Both the position numbers and the translations under genes were made by a program. Below the pieces are notes generated by a model. The model searched no databases and was not told the origin of the DNA. It worked only from the letters and a program-made list of their open reading frames with translations. A stretch of DNA of 64,000 nucleotides from Anisus vortex (Eukaryota > Mollusca > Gastropoda > Planorbidae): assembly GCA_949126835.1 (NCBI GenBank), contig CASBPS010000100.1:62001-126000 (forward strand), in the 5' to 3' direction. Positions 33,716 through 46,579 of the stretch are shown piece by piece (the stretch's first letter is position 1; each line of letters opens with the position of its first letter).

Positions 33716-35628
33716 CAGCGATGGCGAACCTATGGCACGCGTGCCACAGCTGGCACGCAGAGCCATTTCGGTAGGCACGCGAGCATTTACCAAAAATGGA
33801 ACCACTTATGGCCACACCGCTAGGGGTGGGATCGTCGATTTTTTAAATAATTTTCCAAACAAGGATAAAATTATGCAAAGCATCTCTGAGATACCACTTA
33901 GCAGAAATTATTTTAAAGATCGAAACTTGCGCATGGCAAATGATGTTAGTCAGCAGATTACTACTGACTTACAAAGGATGCCTGCTACTCCATGTGCTTG
34001 GATGAAAGCTTAGATGTAAATAATCATGGATGGCTTGTGGTAATTTTGCTTTATGCAGTTGGTGACATTATGAGAGAAGAGCTGGTGAAATTGTTATCTT
34101 TGCCTGAAAGAACACAAGGAATAGATATCCACAATGCTGTTAATACTGTTATGGAAGCTTTTTAGGCACAAGATATAAAACCAGAAAAGGTTGTTTCAGT
34201 TACTAGTGACGGGGCACCTTGCATGGTGGGAAACGCATCTGATTTCTTTGTTAAAGAAGCGAAACACCCAGTCGTTCAGTTTCACCTTATTATACACCAA
34301 GAAGCTCTTTGTGTCAGGGATAGCAGCAAGAAATTAGATAATATCATCAAAGGTCACAAAAATGGTCAATTACATCATGGCTCGTGCTCTTGAATGTCGA
34401 TAGTTACACACACTTCTTGATGAGGTCAAGGAGCAGTATAATACTTTACTCATCTACAATAATGTCAGGTGGCTGAGCAGAGGATGAGTATTGGAGAGAT
34501 GTGTAGCATGCATGGATGAAATTAGGCTGTTTGTGAGGGGCAGGATTATCCACAGCTCACTGATATGGTATGGCTTACCAACCTCATGTTTTTCTTAACA
34601 GATTTTACAGCACATTTCAATGAACAGAATATAAAAACTACAAGGTGCGGGAAAAACAGCAGAAATGATGTTTTGTGATATCAGAAAATTTAAAAGAAAA
34701 CTAACTGCAGGTTTTTTCCAAGAGATCTACAAAGTGGGCAGCTGAAATATTTTTCAAATGTAAAAATGCATTTACACAATTCTAAAACATTTACCGACAA
34801 TCCTACAAGCCATCAGGAAATATACAATGAATTTTCTAGCATTGTAGAAGCTGCAAAGTAGAATTTCAGTAATAGATTTTCTTACTTCCCCAGACAAAGC
34901 CAAATTTGAAGAACTTGATCTTTCCTTCTTATTTTGATTTGATTTAGGAATTCTGAAAATGGAGTTCTGGGAATTTCAAGAAAGCTCTATCTGGAAAAAA
35001 AAATATAGTATCTGCGTAAAACACTTGAGAAGATAGAGTGTGAGAGGATGACTAAGGACAGCACAGTTGGTAGCTCTGATGATAAAATCCTTAAAGTGTG
35101 GGATTTTCTGCCAAATAATTTCAAGTCGATGAAAGCACTTGAGATTGCACTTCTTAGTTATGCTTGTGAGCAGCTGTTTTCAACTTTAAATTATATCAAA
35201 TCTGATACCAGAAACAGACTGACAGATGACCTGAGTGCTGCATGTATCGCTCTTAAAGTTACGGAGTACGAGTCAAGGCTTAACAAATTATCAGCATGCA
35301 CAAAACAGCAAAAATCACATTAATGTATGCAAAATCATGCCAAATGCGTACAGTTAACTGTAATAACTGTAATTGTAATATATTAACAATTGTTTTATTT
35401 ACTACAGTTCATGTGTTTTTAAACTGTCTGCATCATTCAAAGATCTGTTAATTTGTTATTCTTTTTGGACAAAAGTTGTTAATTAGTGCGGAAAACTGTA
35501 TAAGCTTTTTTTTTCTTAAGTAAAACTTCAGTATTTTGTTTTAATTGATGTCTTGGCACGTTGTAAGAAAAAAGTTGGTCTTGTATAGCACTTTCGGCAC
35601 GCGGCCTCAAAAAGGTTCGCCATCACTG
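33716..35628 (+). mobile_element. hAT transposon with decayed transposase
   Basis: Termini CAGCGATGGCGAACC and GGTTCGCCATCACTG are inverted repeats, flanked by an exact 8-bp duplication GTATAGAC (33708-33715 and 35629-35636). Inside, broken frames match a SCAND3/ZBED-type hAT transposase: SRNYFKDRNLRMANDVS (about 33893-33943), VVSVTSDGAPCMVGNA (about 34189-34236), NVRWLSRG near 34460, and a hATC dimerisation end at about 35130-35300 (LLSYACEQLFSTLNYIKS). Several stops and frameshifts. No BED finger found. It lies in an intron of gene B, between the two halves of the galactose-binding domain. Confidence 0.9.
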
Positions 35629-36526
35629 GTATAGACCCTACGAATTAAAGGTAGGATGGGAGAGGACAAATAACTTAATGTGGGGAAATGAGCGAAATAG
35701 TGCAAAGTGGGTTGAGGATCAATAGCAGAAAAAATCAGAACAAATTCACAATAGCATTCTAAAAATATTAAAATAAAACTTTCTATCCCATTATCTACAG
35801 TTAAAAAGTCATATTATATGATTCAAAGTTAAAAAAAAATGTCTATGCTTTGTTTCTGCTCTAAAATCTCAGACTATGGCCTTAAAAGACTTAGTGGATT
35901 TAGCTTAACAGCATTTAAAGCTGAAGTGAAACAATTTGAATACAACGACTCGTCAGTGGTAGACAGACAAATTATTACAATTGTGGACAAAGACAAGAAT
36001 TCTGCATCCCTGGTCAAAATCAGTAATAGAAAAATGTTTTTACATTTCTGTGAAGTTGAGATATATGGTGGTATGTACTATTATTTATGCAATTCTTTTG
36101 TATCCACAACTTATTGTGATCAATAAATATGATATCACAAAGGCTAGTGTACACTTGAAGCATAACAATATTTCTATTATATATCCAATTGGCAGGTCCA
36201 ATACATTTGAAGCAATTAAAGAAGCAAATGAATAAATGATATGTGCAATGAGATGTGCGCTATATAAGTCTTATTATTATAAAATAATTATTATGGTGTA
36301 CTGTTAAGAAAATATTCTTACTAAAAATATTTATTTTTCTTAAATTTTCAGAAAGTTGTAATATTTTTAACTTTGGGTTCATCCTTTTAAAATTTGCAGA
36401 TTAGATAAATCAAACAATAAATATATTAGAACCAGCAATAAATAAGTGTATTGATGTTTTGGTAGTGATAGTCTACAAAGAGATTTACCTCTTATGTTTA
36501 TATTGTACAGGATTTGTTATGGAATA

Positions 36527-38461
36527 CAGTAGAAGTCCGATAATCCGGCACGTTCGGGACTGGCTCGGTTCCAGACTACCAAAAATTCCGGACTACTTCT
36601 TTTTAGTGTAGGCTTTGTCATAAAACAAATGTACTTTGTTTTTTTTTAACTGCATACATACATAAATCGTAATTATAAGAACAATTAGGTTAATAATTAA
36701 ACTACAAATACAGTATTCAAATACATTAATTTTTTTTTACATTTCATATAATGTATGTGCACATACTGTAAAACATATTTCACTTAGATTTTAAAAAGTC
36801 ACGAATGTCATTTTGTTTTCTTGACTTGACTACTTCTTTTTAGTGTAGGCTTTGCCGTAAAACAAATTATTACAAGGCAATTTATTCACCATAATAAATC
36901 ATGGATGAGACCTTCTATTTATCACACAAGTATAATTATAATTTATAATGTTATTACGGCTAGAGCCCCCATTCAATTTATGAAAATGATAGTTATAGTA
37001 TTGTTATTGTTAGTGTGAGTATCCTTGTATTAGTGAAGATCTTATTATATCATTCTGAAGTTTATTTGTAGTTGTCTAGAGTATTCCTGGTTCTTATAAT
37101 CCCCTGGCAATTCACATAGCGTAAATTTAGAGTTTTCAGTTGATTTACTTCATGTATAATTATTTGTGTGGCTCATATTATACAGCAAGAACCTCGATGT
37201 TGAGTTGTAGTGTAGATTATTAATATAGTTGAATAAATATTACGCATACACACATGTAGATAACTTTGATATATTGACGTTAACCAAGTTGTGTAGAAAG
37301 CAACGATAAGTTTGGTTTAATTTACAACATCAATCCAGTAGGAATCCAAATAATATTATATACACAATCAAGAAATACACATATTCCAATTAGTAATGAA
37401 TATCCTCAATGAACATATAGCATTGTAGTTGATAGTAGAATAATAAATTTTCCATAATACAACTTAAATAGAAACGATACTCAGAGCGGAGAATATTTGA
37501 TGTTACTAGATCGAATGTACGCCAAGAACTAAACTAAAAGTGTCGAATTGCGTAGAAATATATCATGGGTCAATCGTTGGAAAATCCAGCCAGCCTAGTG
37601 ACACGATAATTTTAATCAAGCCTGCGTGCTGACTGCGTGATCAGATTGTTTTTTATTAAGAACAAGCAATAATGCTCTAACAAAATAAGGAGAGACCGGA
37701 TGCCCTTGACACGCTGTAGGTGCGTCGGCAGTTCATGTTTTTATCGAGGTTAATAAAAAAACAATAATGCTCAAATTAGGTTAGGAAAAACCCGTGGAAA
37801 ACCGTGAGCTGAGAAATATTTTATATCGTTTAAACGCAATTCGCTTAAATGATTTAGTTGGTTTATTAACATTACAATGTAGGGAATTTACGTTTCGTAA
37901 CAAAATGTACTTTGTTTTTTTTAACTACATACATACATAAATCGTAATTATAAGAACAATTAGGTTAATAATTAAACTACAAATACAGTATTCAAATACA
38001 TTAATTTTTTTTTTACATTTCATATAATGTATGTGCACATACTGTAAAACATATTTCACTTAGATTTTAAAAAGTCACGAATGTCATTTTGTTTTCTTGA
38101 CTTTTGGCGTTTAGTATAAAATGTATTTCTAATGATATGAAATAAATAATTTTTGAAGCACTGTAGTTAGTACTAGCCTCAGCAAAAGAGAAGACGCTTC
38201 GTGATTAATTAACTGTGCTGTACCGCACCTCTATTTGTTAAGACAGCTGAGACTAGCCGGCCGCTAATTGTTTCTGAACAATACCGAGCGCTTCCGGATG
38301 ATCCCGAACTACCCCGACAACTTCCGAATTGCTCTCGAGCGTTTTTATTTGCATTAAAGACAAACTTTTGGAGAAAACCAAAATTTTTACAATTTTCCAG
38401 AGTGATGCCGGACTATCGGGCATTCCGGAACGTTGGATGCCGGACTAATGGACTTCTACTG
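36527..38461. mobile_element. Non-autonomous pogo/Tigger-like element
   Basis: Starts CAGTAGAAGTCCGATAATCC and ends GGACTAATGGACTTCTACTG, flanked by TA (36525-36526 and 38462-38463). CCGGACTA-type subterminal words face each other. Inside, a segment of about 210 bp (36622-36830) is repeated directly at about 37897-38105, with about 1 kb of other sequence between. That could be a nested insertion or an internal tandem duplication. No transposase recognised. Confidence 0.75.
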
Positions 38462-39024
38462 TACCAATATTGTGTTCATCAATCAGAAAATTGCCATTTT
38501 TATAGCTACACTTTGTCTGGTATTGATGAGAGTCCATTAGCAATGCTGTGGACATTATAACTGAATATATCATAACAATGTCTCCTACACATATATTTAT
38601 TCATTAATCAACTTCCAGTTATAGTAAACAACTTGTAAACTCCAAAAAATTGAGTTTTTTTTCTCTGTATTTATTGTACGAGAATGCATCCATTTTTTGT
38701 TGAAAGTTTTAACCTAAGCATTATATTATAAGAGTAAACTAATACAATATTATTTTTATAGATAAATATTTTATGAGCATTTAGCTGTTTACTTAAGTAT
38801 TACTTTGGCATTAACAGACTGTATTGTTTATTCATGTTTCTCTATTATTCTCAGAATGTCCTTCAGGGACCTGGGGATTAAACTGCACAGCTTGTCCTGC
38901 GTCGTGTCCTAAAAATTGTCATACTGATACTGGAGAGTGCAGCACAATTTGTTTAGGTTATGAAGACCCACCAGATTGCAAAAAAGTAAATGCTTTTATT
39001 AGACAAATCCAAATTACACAGTAG

Positions 39025-39726
39025 GATTAGAATTATTGGTTAATCTATCTTTAGGTAAATGCATGTGGTCTAGTGGACAATATGTATATAAATAAGTGTT
39101 ACAGTCATATCACTGTATTGCAATTCGGTCACTGCCTCCCTCCTCACATGCTGAACTGTTGTTATCAAATGATGTGTAAGTGACTAAAGGGTCATACATC
39201 TTTTGGCTTACCTTTCCCTCCATCCACCTTTGGCGGCGCCGTTCCGCTGCACACCTGGCCCCTTGTCGACCACCTTGATCAACTAAAACTAATGATTTAT
39301 TAATTATCATTCTAATGAACATTTATATAGCCAAGCTCCATTCTTTCCAAACCCTCATCCATCACCCCTGCCCTTTACCCTATCATTTCAGCTATAGAGT
39401 TCACATATGAGCATATTCTCATACACTTCCCCCCCTTCTGACAAAATATTGTGTTGTGTTTGAGTTTGGGCCGTGTCTCTAGACTTTAGATAGAAACTTC
39501 CTAGAGGTAACATCAGACTTGTAACGTTAGGCTCACCAGCGTATGTGACAGAACCGTTACATTCTGAAAGCAGTTGATATTATTTTGACATTATATTCTC
39601 TTGTATCTTCATGTTAATAAACTTTATGATTTAACTATTGGAAGAATGAGTGAGATTGCTGATAGTTAACACATTAACAAAAGTATAGATTTAGTACACA
39701 GGTAACAATAATTGGCTTGGATTATC
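39025..39726. other. Gene B intron without recognised feature
   Basis: It includes a GC-richer stretch around 39110-39260 with a short minus-strand open frame that shows no family resemblance. Confidence 0.35.
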
Positions 39727-39913
39727 ATTAGTGGCAGATGATCATTCTTAATTTAGTCTTTTACACAAGTTATAAAAATGAAAGAGTTATTAGTGGCAGA
39801 TGATCATTCTTAATTTAGTCTTTTACACAAGTTATAAAAATTAAAGAGTTATTAGTGGCAGATGATTATTCTTACTTTAGTCCTTTACACAAGTTATACA
39901 AATGAAAGAGTTA
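39727..39913. repeat. 62-bp tandem repeat, three copies
   Basis: ATTAGTGGCAGATGAT begins units at 39727, 39789 and 39851. Few differences between units. Confidence 0.85.
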
Positions 39914-41214
39914 TTCACATTTTATTACACTAACAATTTAAAATGGATGTTTTAAGGTTGGCAGAATATAATCATGTTTTGATGCCTTCTTATGTCTGAA
40001 AAAACCCTGTGGGTTGGTTCTATGTACCATGTATCTCATATGATACATTTGCTCTTGAATTATCTCCCACAAGTGTGTTTGATAAGTCTATTAATAACAC
40101 ATTTTCTATTAAATTGAGTAAAAGTTGTAGAAATAGGTATGTTTCTATTTCAAACAATACTCAGAGCATTACATAATTTTGATATATTCACCAGCGTGTC
40201 CAATTGGAAAATGGGGAATTAACTGCCGTGAAATATGCACTGGACGATGCACAAATTGTCATCATAAAACTGGATATTGTAAAGGTAATACATTAAACAC
40301 ATGTCTAATACTATATCATAGTGAATGGTAAACAAACAATTTTTTGCTTAACAAATTATGATATTTTATGCTAAAAAAATCTTAATAGAGAGACAACATT
40401 TTTATAAAGAACATTACATTTTATGTTTTCAGAATGTTCTGTTGGTTTCTGGGGAGATAACTGTGAAAATACTTGTACTAACTGTGTCAATTCAAAATGC
40501 AACACTAGCAATGGTGTATGTTTTCAAGGTTGTATGGATGGCTTCAAATCACCAGATTGCAGTCAAAGTAGGAAATAATGCTTCATGATATTTATAACAA
40601 GTTATTAAATTGGATTTAATAATACTTTGTGTTAAAACATCTAAGGTAACAAACATTTTGGGCTATGAACAACTTTGATCTTCTTGTGACTTGGGTAACA
40701 AACGAAGGAGAAAGAGAGATTTAGAGATAATTAAATGTAATTTGTATAGGTTTGTGAAGTAATTTTTTTCATCAAGTTCATCAAGTTTTAGTGTAGACGT
40801 AATCATAATAAAAAGAACATAATATTATGTATCTGGCTAAGAAAAATAAAAAGTCTATGAAGTAAATACACCTTCAGAAGTTTACAGATTCTACCAAATA
40901 AATTGTTGAGAGAAACGGATTATAAGCTATATTAGTTGATCCCCATTAAAGAAGCAAAAAGATATCTTTCTTTTAGGTCTAGTATATGCTCTGTGTAGAA
41001 ATATTGGTGTTGTATGCATGTGTTGAAATAATTTGGTGAGTTGACAATTTTGAATCTTTTCCTTGGTTGTTGTCTCTTGAGTAGTCAAAAGCCACCAATG
41101 GTAAATATCTTCTCCAAACTTAAAGCGAGTGCAAGAGAAAAGAAAGTCTTTCTTGAACTTTAAACTTTAGTGCTAACGTGTTCTACACAGACACAATTAC
41201 CATCTCTAGCAGAT

Positions 41215-41600
41215 CTATTAAATTCAAGGTGCTTATCTATGATTGATAAAATCCGCCAGGATTATGCACACCCGCTTCACGATAGTTACATCATATCTAG
41301 TCGAAGTGGCCGGCTTCTTTCAAAAAGGGCAAGAACAGAGAGATGTAAGAACTCTTTTGTTCCTTTATCAGTGAGAATATTTCAAAAAGAGTCATCAGTC
41401 AGCCAGAAAATACAAATAGCTGACTACTAAATGATACTTTTTCTTGTATGATAAATGGTATGATAGTGTGCGAATGTCTATTGTGCTTGAGTACAAATGG
41501 TTCTTTAATATTGTTTTAAGTACTGGGTATACTGATAGACGGAATTTATGTAATCAAGTCAAATTTCCATTTATTTGGATCAATAAAGTAATCTTATCTC
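41215..41600 (+). mobile_element. LINE 3'-end fragment in gene B intron
   Basis: The open frame ending at 41430 contains RSGRLLSKRARTERCKNSFV followed by VRIFQKES, the usual C-terminus of jockey/CR1-group polyproteins. A 3' UTR shared with 9040-9405 ends at about 41597. Severely 5'-truncated. Confidence 0.65.
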
Positions 41601-41680
41601 ATGTACATTCTGTAATTTCCTTTTTTACCTTAATATAAAAACATAACACTGAATATCATTACAATTTAGAGACAATTCTA

Positions 41681-41832
41681 AATTGAATACAGAAACTATT
41701 TATACCGGCTATACATATATAACTTAAATAACCAAAGACTCTAATGAAATGGTTGAAATTGAATACAGAAACGATTTATACCGGCTAAACATATATAACT
41801 TAAATAACCAAAGACTCTAATGAAATGGTTGG
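41681..41832. repeat. 76-bp direct tandem duplication
   Basis: AATTGAATACAGAAAC starts units at 41681 and 41757. Two substitutions are apparent between the copies. Confidence 0.85.
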
Positions 41833-41945
41833 GAGCTAATAACGTATATTCGTGATAATAGTATATTTCATAGTATTTACCTTAATATAAAAACATAACA
41901 AGTTTATGTGATAATAGTATATTTCATAGTAACCAAACTAAACAT

Positions 41946-42075
41946 GTTGCTATGATGGAAAATATGGTCAAAACTGTACACTAGACTGAAATGAGAATTG
42001 TCTTGGTCAACTATGTCATGCAGTAAATGGACATTGTTTCAACTGTTCTAATGGACACTACACACCACACTGTAA
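41946..42075 (+). pseudogene. Dead duplicate of a gene B EGF exon
   Basis: Aligns along its length with the exon at 42436-42567 (KYGQNCTLD, NCLGQLC, NGHCFNCSNGHY). An in-frame TGA at about 41989-41991, and no AG acceptor at the expected place. A tandem exon copy that has died inside the intron. Confidence 0.75.
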
Positions 42076-42604
42076 AAGTCAAACTGGATCATTTTTTATG
42101 ATGCAGCTATTACTGGACGTATATAAATGTCTGATGATGGTTTTGGTTGTCCTCCAGATTTCAATTCTGTATTGCAGCCATACCTTTATATAGTTGTTGC
42201 AAATTCAGATTCTAGTGAGTAAAGAAATATCTGTAAAGGTCCATATCTTTTTTATTAAATGGTTCTTGCCTTACCCGTTCTTGACATACATTAGCATCTG
42301 CTCTTCCCTTATTTTCAATAATGTCAGTTGAAAATAGTTTGTAATGAATTTAGAACGTTGACACGTTACTCATACGTATGAAATACAATTGTCAGATACT
42401 TACATTTCTTACATATGTTAAACATTTGTCAACAGGTTGTGGTACTGGACAATATGGTCCTAACTGTACTCTAAGCTGTAGTGATAATTGTCTGGGTCAA
42501 CAATGTGATCCAATAAATGGACATTGCTTGAACTGTGCAGATGGACATTACATTCCAAGTTGTAACGGTAAGCATTTTATGTCTCTCAATTTCTTATGGC
42601 ATAA

Positions 42605-42806
42605 TATTGGCATAATATTGAGGTGTACATAATTTTACGAAATAATGATTTGATTTAAAATGCACAGAGAAATATTTTGATTGCTTTAAAAAATCATGTG
42701 TAAATGTCTTACGGCATAAGATTGAGTTGTAAATAATTTTACGAAATAATGATTTGATTTAAAATGCACAGAGAAATATTTTGATTGTTTTAAAAAATCA
42801 TGTGTA
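42605..42806. repeat. About 105-bp tandem duplication
   Basis: Two adjacent copies of a block containing TTTTACGAAATAATGATTTG and ATGCACAGAGAAATATTTTG directly before the EGF exon at 42846. Confidence 0.8.
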
Positions 42807-43265
42807 TTGTTGAAAAAAATATGTTTAAATTCACTATACCTTCAGTTTGTCCACTGGGCAGTTATGGTGCTAATTGCTCACAAGAATGTAGTGACCAATG
42901 TTTTAAAAGCCGCAAGTGTGATCCTGTTAATGGAACTTGTTATAATAAATGTAAAGATGGTTACACTGGCTCAGGCTGCTTCAACAGTAAGATTTTCTTT
43001 TGCAAATACATTTGGCACCAACACTACATACAGATTGAAAAACTTGTTAAAACTAAAATATTGATTCTCATATATTTATTACACAAATTTAAACATTAAA
43101 AATATTCAATAACAATACACCGAATGAATTACTTTATTAATAAAATTTAGGAAAAACTGCTACAAAAAAATTACATAAACTTTGCACATAAATCTATAAA
43201 ATGTTGTTAACCATCCATTCTGGAAAAAAAGAATTTGTTATAAAATATAAAAATCTCTCTTTCTC

Positions 43266-43500
43266 TTAAGCGGGCACAGCGGCTGGTGCGGAAGCACGTT
43301 TGGCTGGCGGGTTCAAATCTTGGTGCAGGCTAGGATTTTTTTTTCAGGTATGGAGGGTGTCCCTGAGTCTACCCAGCTCTGATGGGTACCTGACCTTAGT
43401 TAGGGTAAAGTAAAGGCGGATGTGTATAGTGCTGTCCACACAATAACCTAGTACGCTGTGGCCACAGAAACTGGTGAACGCTGCTTCATCGGACCAAATT
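43266..43500 (+). mobile_element. tRNA-headed SINE (fullest copy)
   Basis: The head has a Pol III B-box-like GGTTCAAATC at about 43310-43319 and an A-box-like GGCTGGTGCGG. The body has CAGCTCTGATGGGTACC, GTTAGGGTAAAGTAAAGGCG and GTGGCCACAGAAACTGGTG. I associate this body with SINEs common in pulmonate snails (recollection, not a search). Confidence 0.7.
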
Positions 43501-44462
43501 AGTCCGACTGGTACTTTTTGTTACTCTTTCTACCAAACTGTAATTTAATGCAAAGTGAAGTTGGCTGGGTGTGATCAGGGACCATTGCTGTATAGATTGA
43601 TAGCAAAATATATTTTAACCTAATTCTGTAAACTTTTTCAAGCATTGACAACAATATATTACAAAAAAGCATCTCTTGCTGGCTTACATTTATCAATATA
43701 AATTAGGAACATGTGTGTGTCTAATTAAGAAAATGCATACATTTAGTTTGAGTATTTATTAAGACTATCAAGAACTAAACTGTTTTGGTCTTACAAAAAG
43801 TTTAAAGTAGTATAATTATGTTAGGCATAAACTGTATTACTATTATAAACTAAATAAAAATTGGTAATGATTTTTCTCAATGTCTATAAATATAATTTCT
43901 TTATTAACTGAATGCAGTCTACAACATATGATCAAAATCCTAATGTTTTTGAGTAGTTTATATATATTAAATCTAATTTGGAGAGATGCTCTGTAAAATT
44001 ACCGTTTTATTATATCATATCTTTATAATATGTTTCTAAGATTTGCAAAAAAAAAAACGAATATTTTTTTTCTGATAAAAATACAATTCTCTAAACTTTT
44101 AGTTTGTCCACTGGGAAGTTATGGTGCTAATTGCTCAGAAGAATGCAGTGATCAATGTCACGAAAGCCACAAATGTAATCCTGTTAATGGAGCTTGTTAT
44201 AATGGATGTAAAGATGGCTACATTGGCTCTAACTGTATTTATGGTAAGATTTTAGCTGTTTTTGATGTTAAAAAAGAGGATACATTTAATCAAAAGAACT
44301 TATTAGTACTTGTTGTTTACTTTGATAATTAGCTTGGAAGCAATATTTTAATTATTTTTTTTCTGATATGTAAATTAAGTGTTGAAATAACATTAAATAT
44401 TATTAAATCATTTGTTTTACTCTTTGTAGGATTAATAAAAGAAATAAATATATTTTCCTCAG

Positions 44463-44719
44463 CAAAATGTCTGACTTATCAAGGCTTGTCTGTTTCAACT
44501 TCTGTTTCCATTGGATTATGGTTTCCCTTGGCAACGACACTAGTTTTGTTTCTCGTCTTCTACCTGAGGCGAAGAAATTTCAGAATAGAAAGAAAAACTG
44601 AAACAGAAATGCAGAACAAGCAAGAAAATGAATCTTTAGCTGACAGCTCCAGTAGTAAAATTGAGGACTGTGATTCTCTTATTCTACAGGATACCATCAA
44701 CTTAATCCAATGTGACTGA
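44463..44719 (+). CDS. Membrane-helix and tail exon of gene B
   Basis: It encodes VSTSVSIGL, a helix with TTLVLFLVFYL, basic RRRNFRIERK and a tail ending DSLILQDTINLIQCD. It is closely similar to the gene A exon at 3723-3982 (which ends DTINLYQLVK), so the Tyr near the end of gene A is absent here. It follows the last EGF exon in phase. The tail has no enzymatic domain. Confidence 0.85.
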
Positions 44720-45329
44720 TTTAAATGTAATAACAGTGTTTATAGTTATAACTGTGCAAAACCATTTGTTGTTACTTTTTTTTAAATTTACAGTACATGA
44801 ATTTATTTATATTGTAACTTTAATCTTAATATATTTTAAGTATTTATGCTCTGTATAGGCCAATACTATAGGAAAATATTATATTAGTAAACAAATAGTT
44901 GTTTTAATTATAATATCCCCAATAACATTTATTTTGTAAACATTTAAGTCTTTATTTGTACATAAATATTTTTGTATCAACTTCTTCTTCCTCTTTTCTT
45001 TTATGTTGTTATGTAAACTTTTATTAACACCAATTCATACGGTAATTCTAGACAAATAAAACAAATGTCCACCATATATAATTATATAATTGCTGCTTAG
45101 AACAAGGGAGGTAAGCCAAGCAGCCCTAAATAGTTAGAACAATTGTAAACAATTTGGTCTTTGCACAGTATATGTAAAACCAAGCAATCATAAGCTAGTT
45201 GAAAAATCGACGGTGTGAGACAAAGTATCGCTGCCCCACGTCTTTGTTTACTTAAATTACCATGGTTGCTTCATTAACATGTGTGAAAATCACTTGACTT
45301 TTCAATGGAATAATGCCCAACGGTGACCG

Positions 45330-45440
45330 TTCAGCCGGCGTACCGAGTGTCCTGGGTTCGAATCATGGTGAAGGCTAGGATTTTTTTCCAGAGTCTAGGG
45401 GCTGACCCTGACCTTAGTTGAAAAAAGTTATGGACTCACT
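45330..45440 (+). mobile_element. SINE head fragment
   Basis: GCCGGCGTACCGAGTG and CTGGGTTCGAATCATGGTG (box B), then GGCTAGGATTTTTTTCCAG and CTGACCTTAGTTG, as in the SINE at 43266. Confidence 0.6.
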
Positions 45441-45720
45441 AGGATTCAATTTGCAGATTTGATTAACTTGCTAACTAATAAGTTCATGTGAAAACTAGCT
45501 AACTAATTAAAACATATTTAACAAGCTAAAGCATTGGTTCATGTGACTAAACATCAATAATTTGTTTAAATAACAAGCAAGACCTTAGAATGATGTGACT
45601 AACAAGCTATCTAATTTGTTCATCTAATTTGCTAAATCATAGGTTCTTGTGACTAACTTGCTAACATATAATTGATGAAAAAAATCATTGCTTCATGTGA
45701 CTAGTGAGCTGAGTTATCTG
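45441..45720. repeat. Low-complexity AACTTGCTAACTAA-type sequence
   Basis: Repeated GCTAACTAA, TTCATGTGAC and GACTAAC words in imperfect tandem between the ends of genes B and C. No open frame. Confidence 0.5.
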
Positions 45721-46579
45721 ACTAACTAGCTATCTATGTCATATATCCATGTCCATACATTACTATTGCGTAGACTTACCTCTATCTGTGAATGAACATT
45801 AATAGTTTGTTTTTCCATCAGCTCATCTTCATTACAAGACATTATGTTTAATATTAATGAACCAGATTGGAACATGTCTTCTCCTTGAGATGACAAATAT
45901 TTGGCCACCATCTTATCACAAACATACACACATTAAATTAGATGTGAATTAGTTTATTGTGAACAGATTCTTAGAATATCAATATGGACTACATAATTTA
46001 AATCATCTATAATTGGTTTTCTTAGTCCTTGATTTATTGAATGGACAGCACAGTTATCAAAGTATCATGAATGTATTAAGTATTAGAAGAATGTTATATG
46101 CAATGTTTGAGACCGCTAAATTAAAAAAAAAATATTGTTGCAATTGTTTGCTTTAAAGTGTGTTTTTTTACATCATCTACTTCTACAATTTCCGTTTCCA
46201 AGGCAACAATCAGAGAAACATTGTGCTCTGTGACCAATCTCCAGAAATCAACAACAGTAGTTGGCATTTGTAGCTGAGTTAGTAGAAAACTATTAGTATT
46301 AGTAGTCTTAGTACAACTCTGAGAAATATAGAAATAAAAATAATCAATTTTTAAGCCCCAGCCCAGATTATTAATATGCTCTATATATTTGTTTAAAAAT
46401 ATCCTAATTAAGAAGTACTTAGTCCAAAAGAAATCGGCATTGATGTAATTTCCCTATTCTTCAGAATCACTTGTCAGAATTGGTCGGTTGGATTCATCTT
46501 TTGCAATTTAAAAATAAGAAAGACCAAATATTAATACACGTCAGGAATACACCAAGAACATTAGAACTTAATTATCTTA

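Larger units (their letters stand above)
29922..36070 (+). other. Galactose-binding-like (fucolectin/F5-8C-type) region of gene B
   Basis: Exons 29922-30083 and 32894-33082 form a divergent N-terminal module (KLTDN.DRTC, LSWTQPYVFIWLR, ending SLYISGG). Exons 33217-33441 and 35873-36070 form a more typical domain: NIALHETTRQSS, SSNAVDG and SCIHTAGNDLRPS in the first, then RLSGFSLTAF and FLHFCEVEIYG in the second. CEVE-G endings and SNAVDG are hallmarks of the family. The TAG at 33384 cuts the second module. Carbohydrate binding is family inference. Confidence 0.7.
25031..44719 (+). pseudogene. Gene B: galactose-binding and EGF-repeat membrane receptor with two lesions
   Basis: Exons: 25031-25106 (signal peptide TFILIITSLNIYC), 27036-27152 and 27651-27731 (Cys-rich, ACPDGFFGSKCQYKC), 29922-30083, 32894-33082, 33217-33441 and 35873-36070 (galactose-binding part), 38855-38985, 40195-40284, 40433-40567, 42436-42567, 42846-42986 and 44103-44243 (EGF-like), and 44463-44719 (membrane helix and tail, stop at 44717-44719). 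Every junction joins in phase 1 except after exon 38855-38985, which is 131 nt where the gene C counterpart is 132. Exon 33217-33441 has TAG (33384-33386) where the fold normally has Trp (after DLRPS). Both exons would otherwise be phase-symmetric. The gene is thus either a recent pseudogene, polymorphic, or expressed with those exons skipped. Introns host many transposons. Confidence 0.75.

Noticed and set aside
39110..39322. 70-codon minus-strand frame in a GC-richer patch
   Set aside because: No motif, no splice context, and it lies in an intron of gene B.
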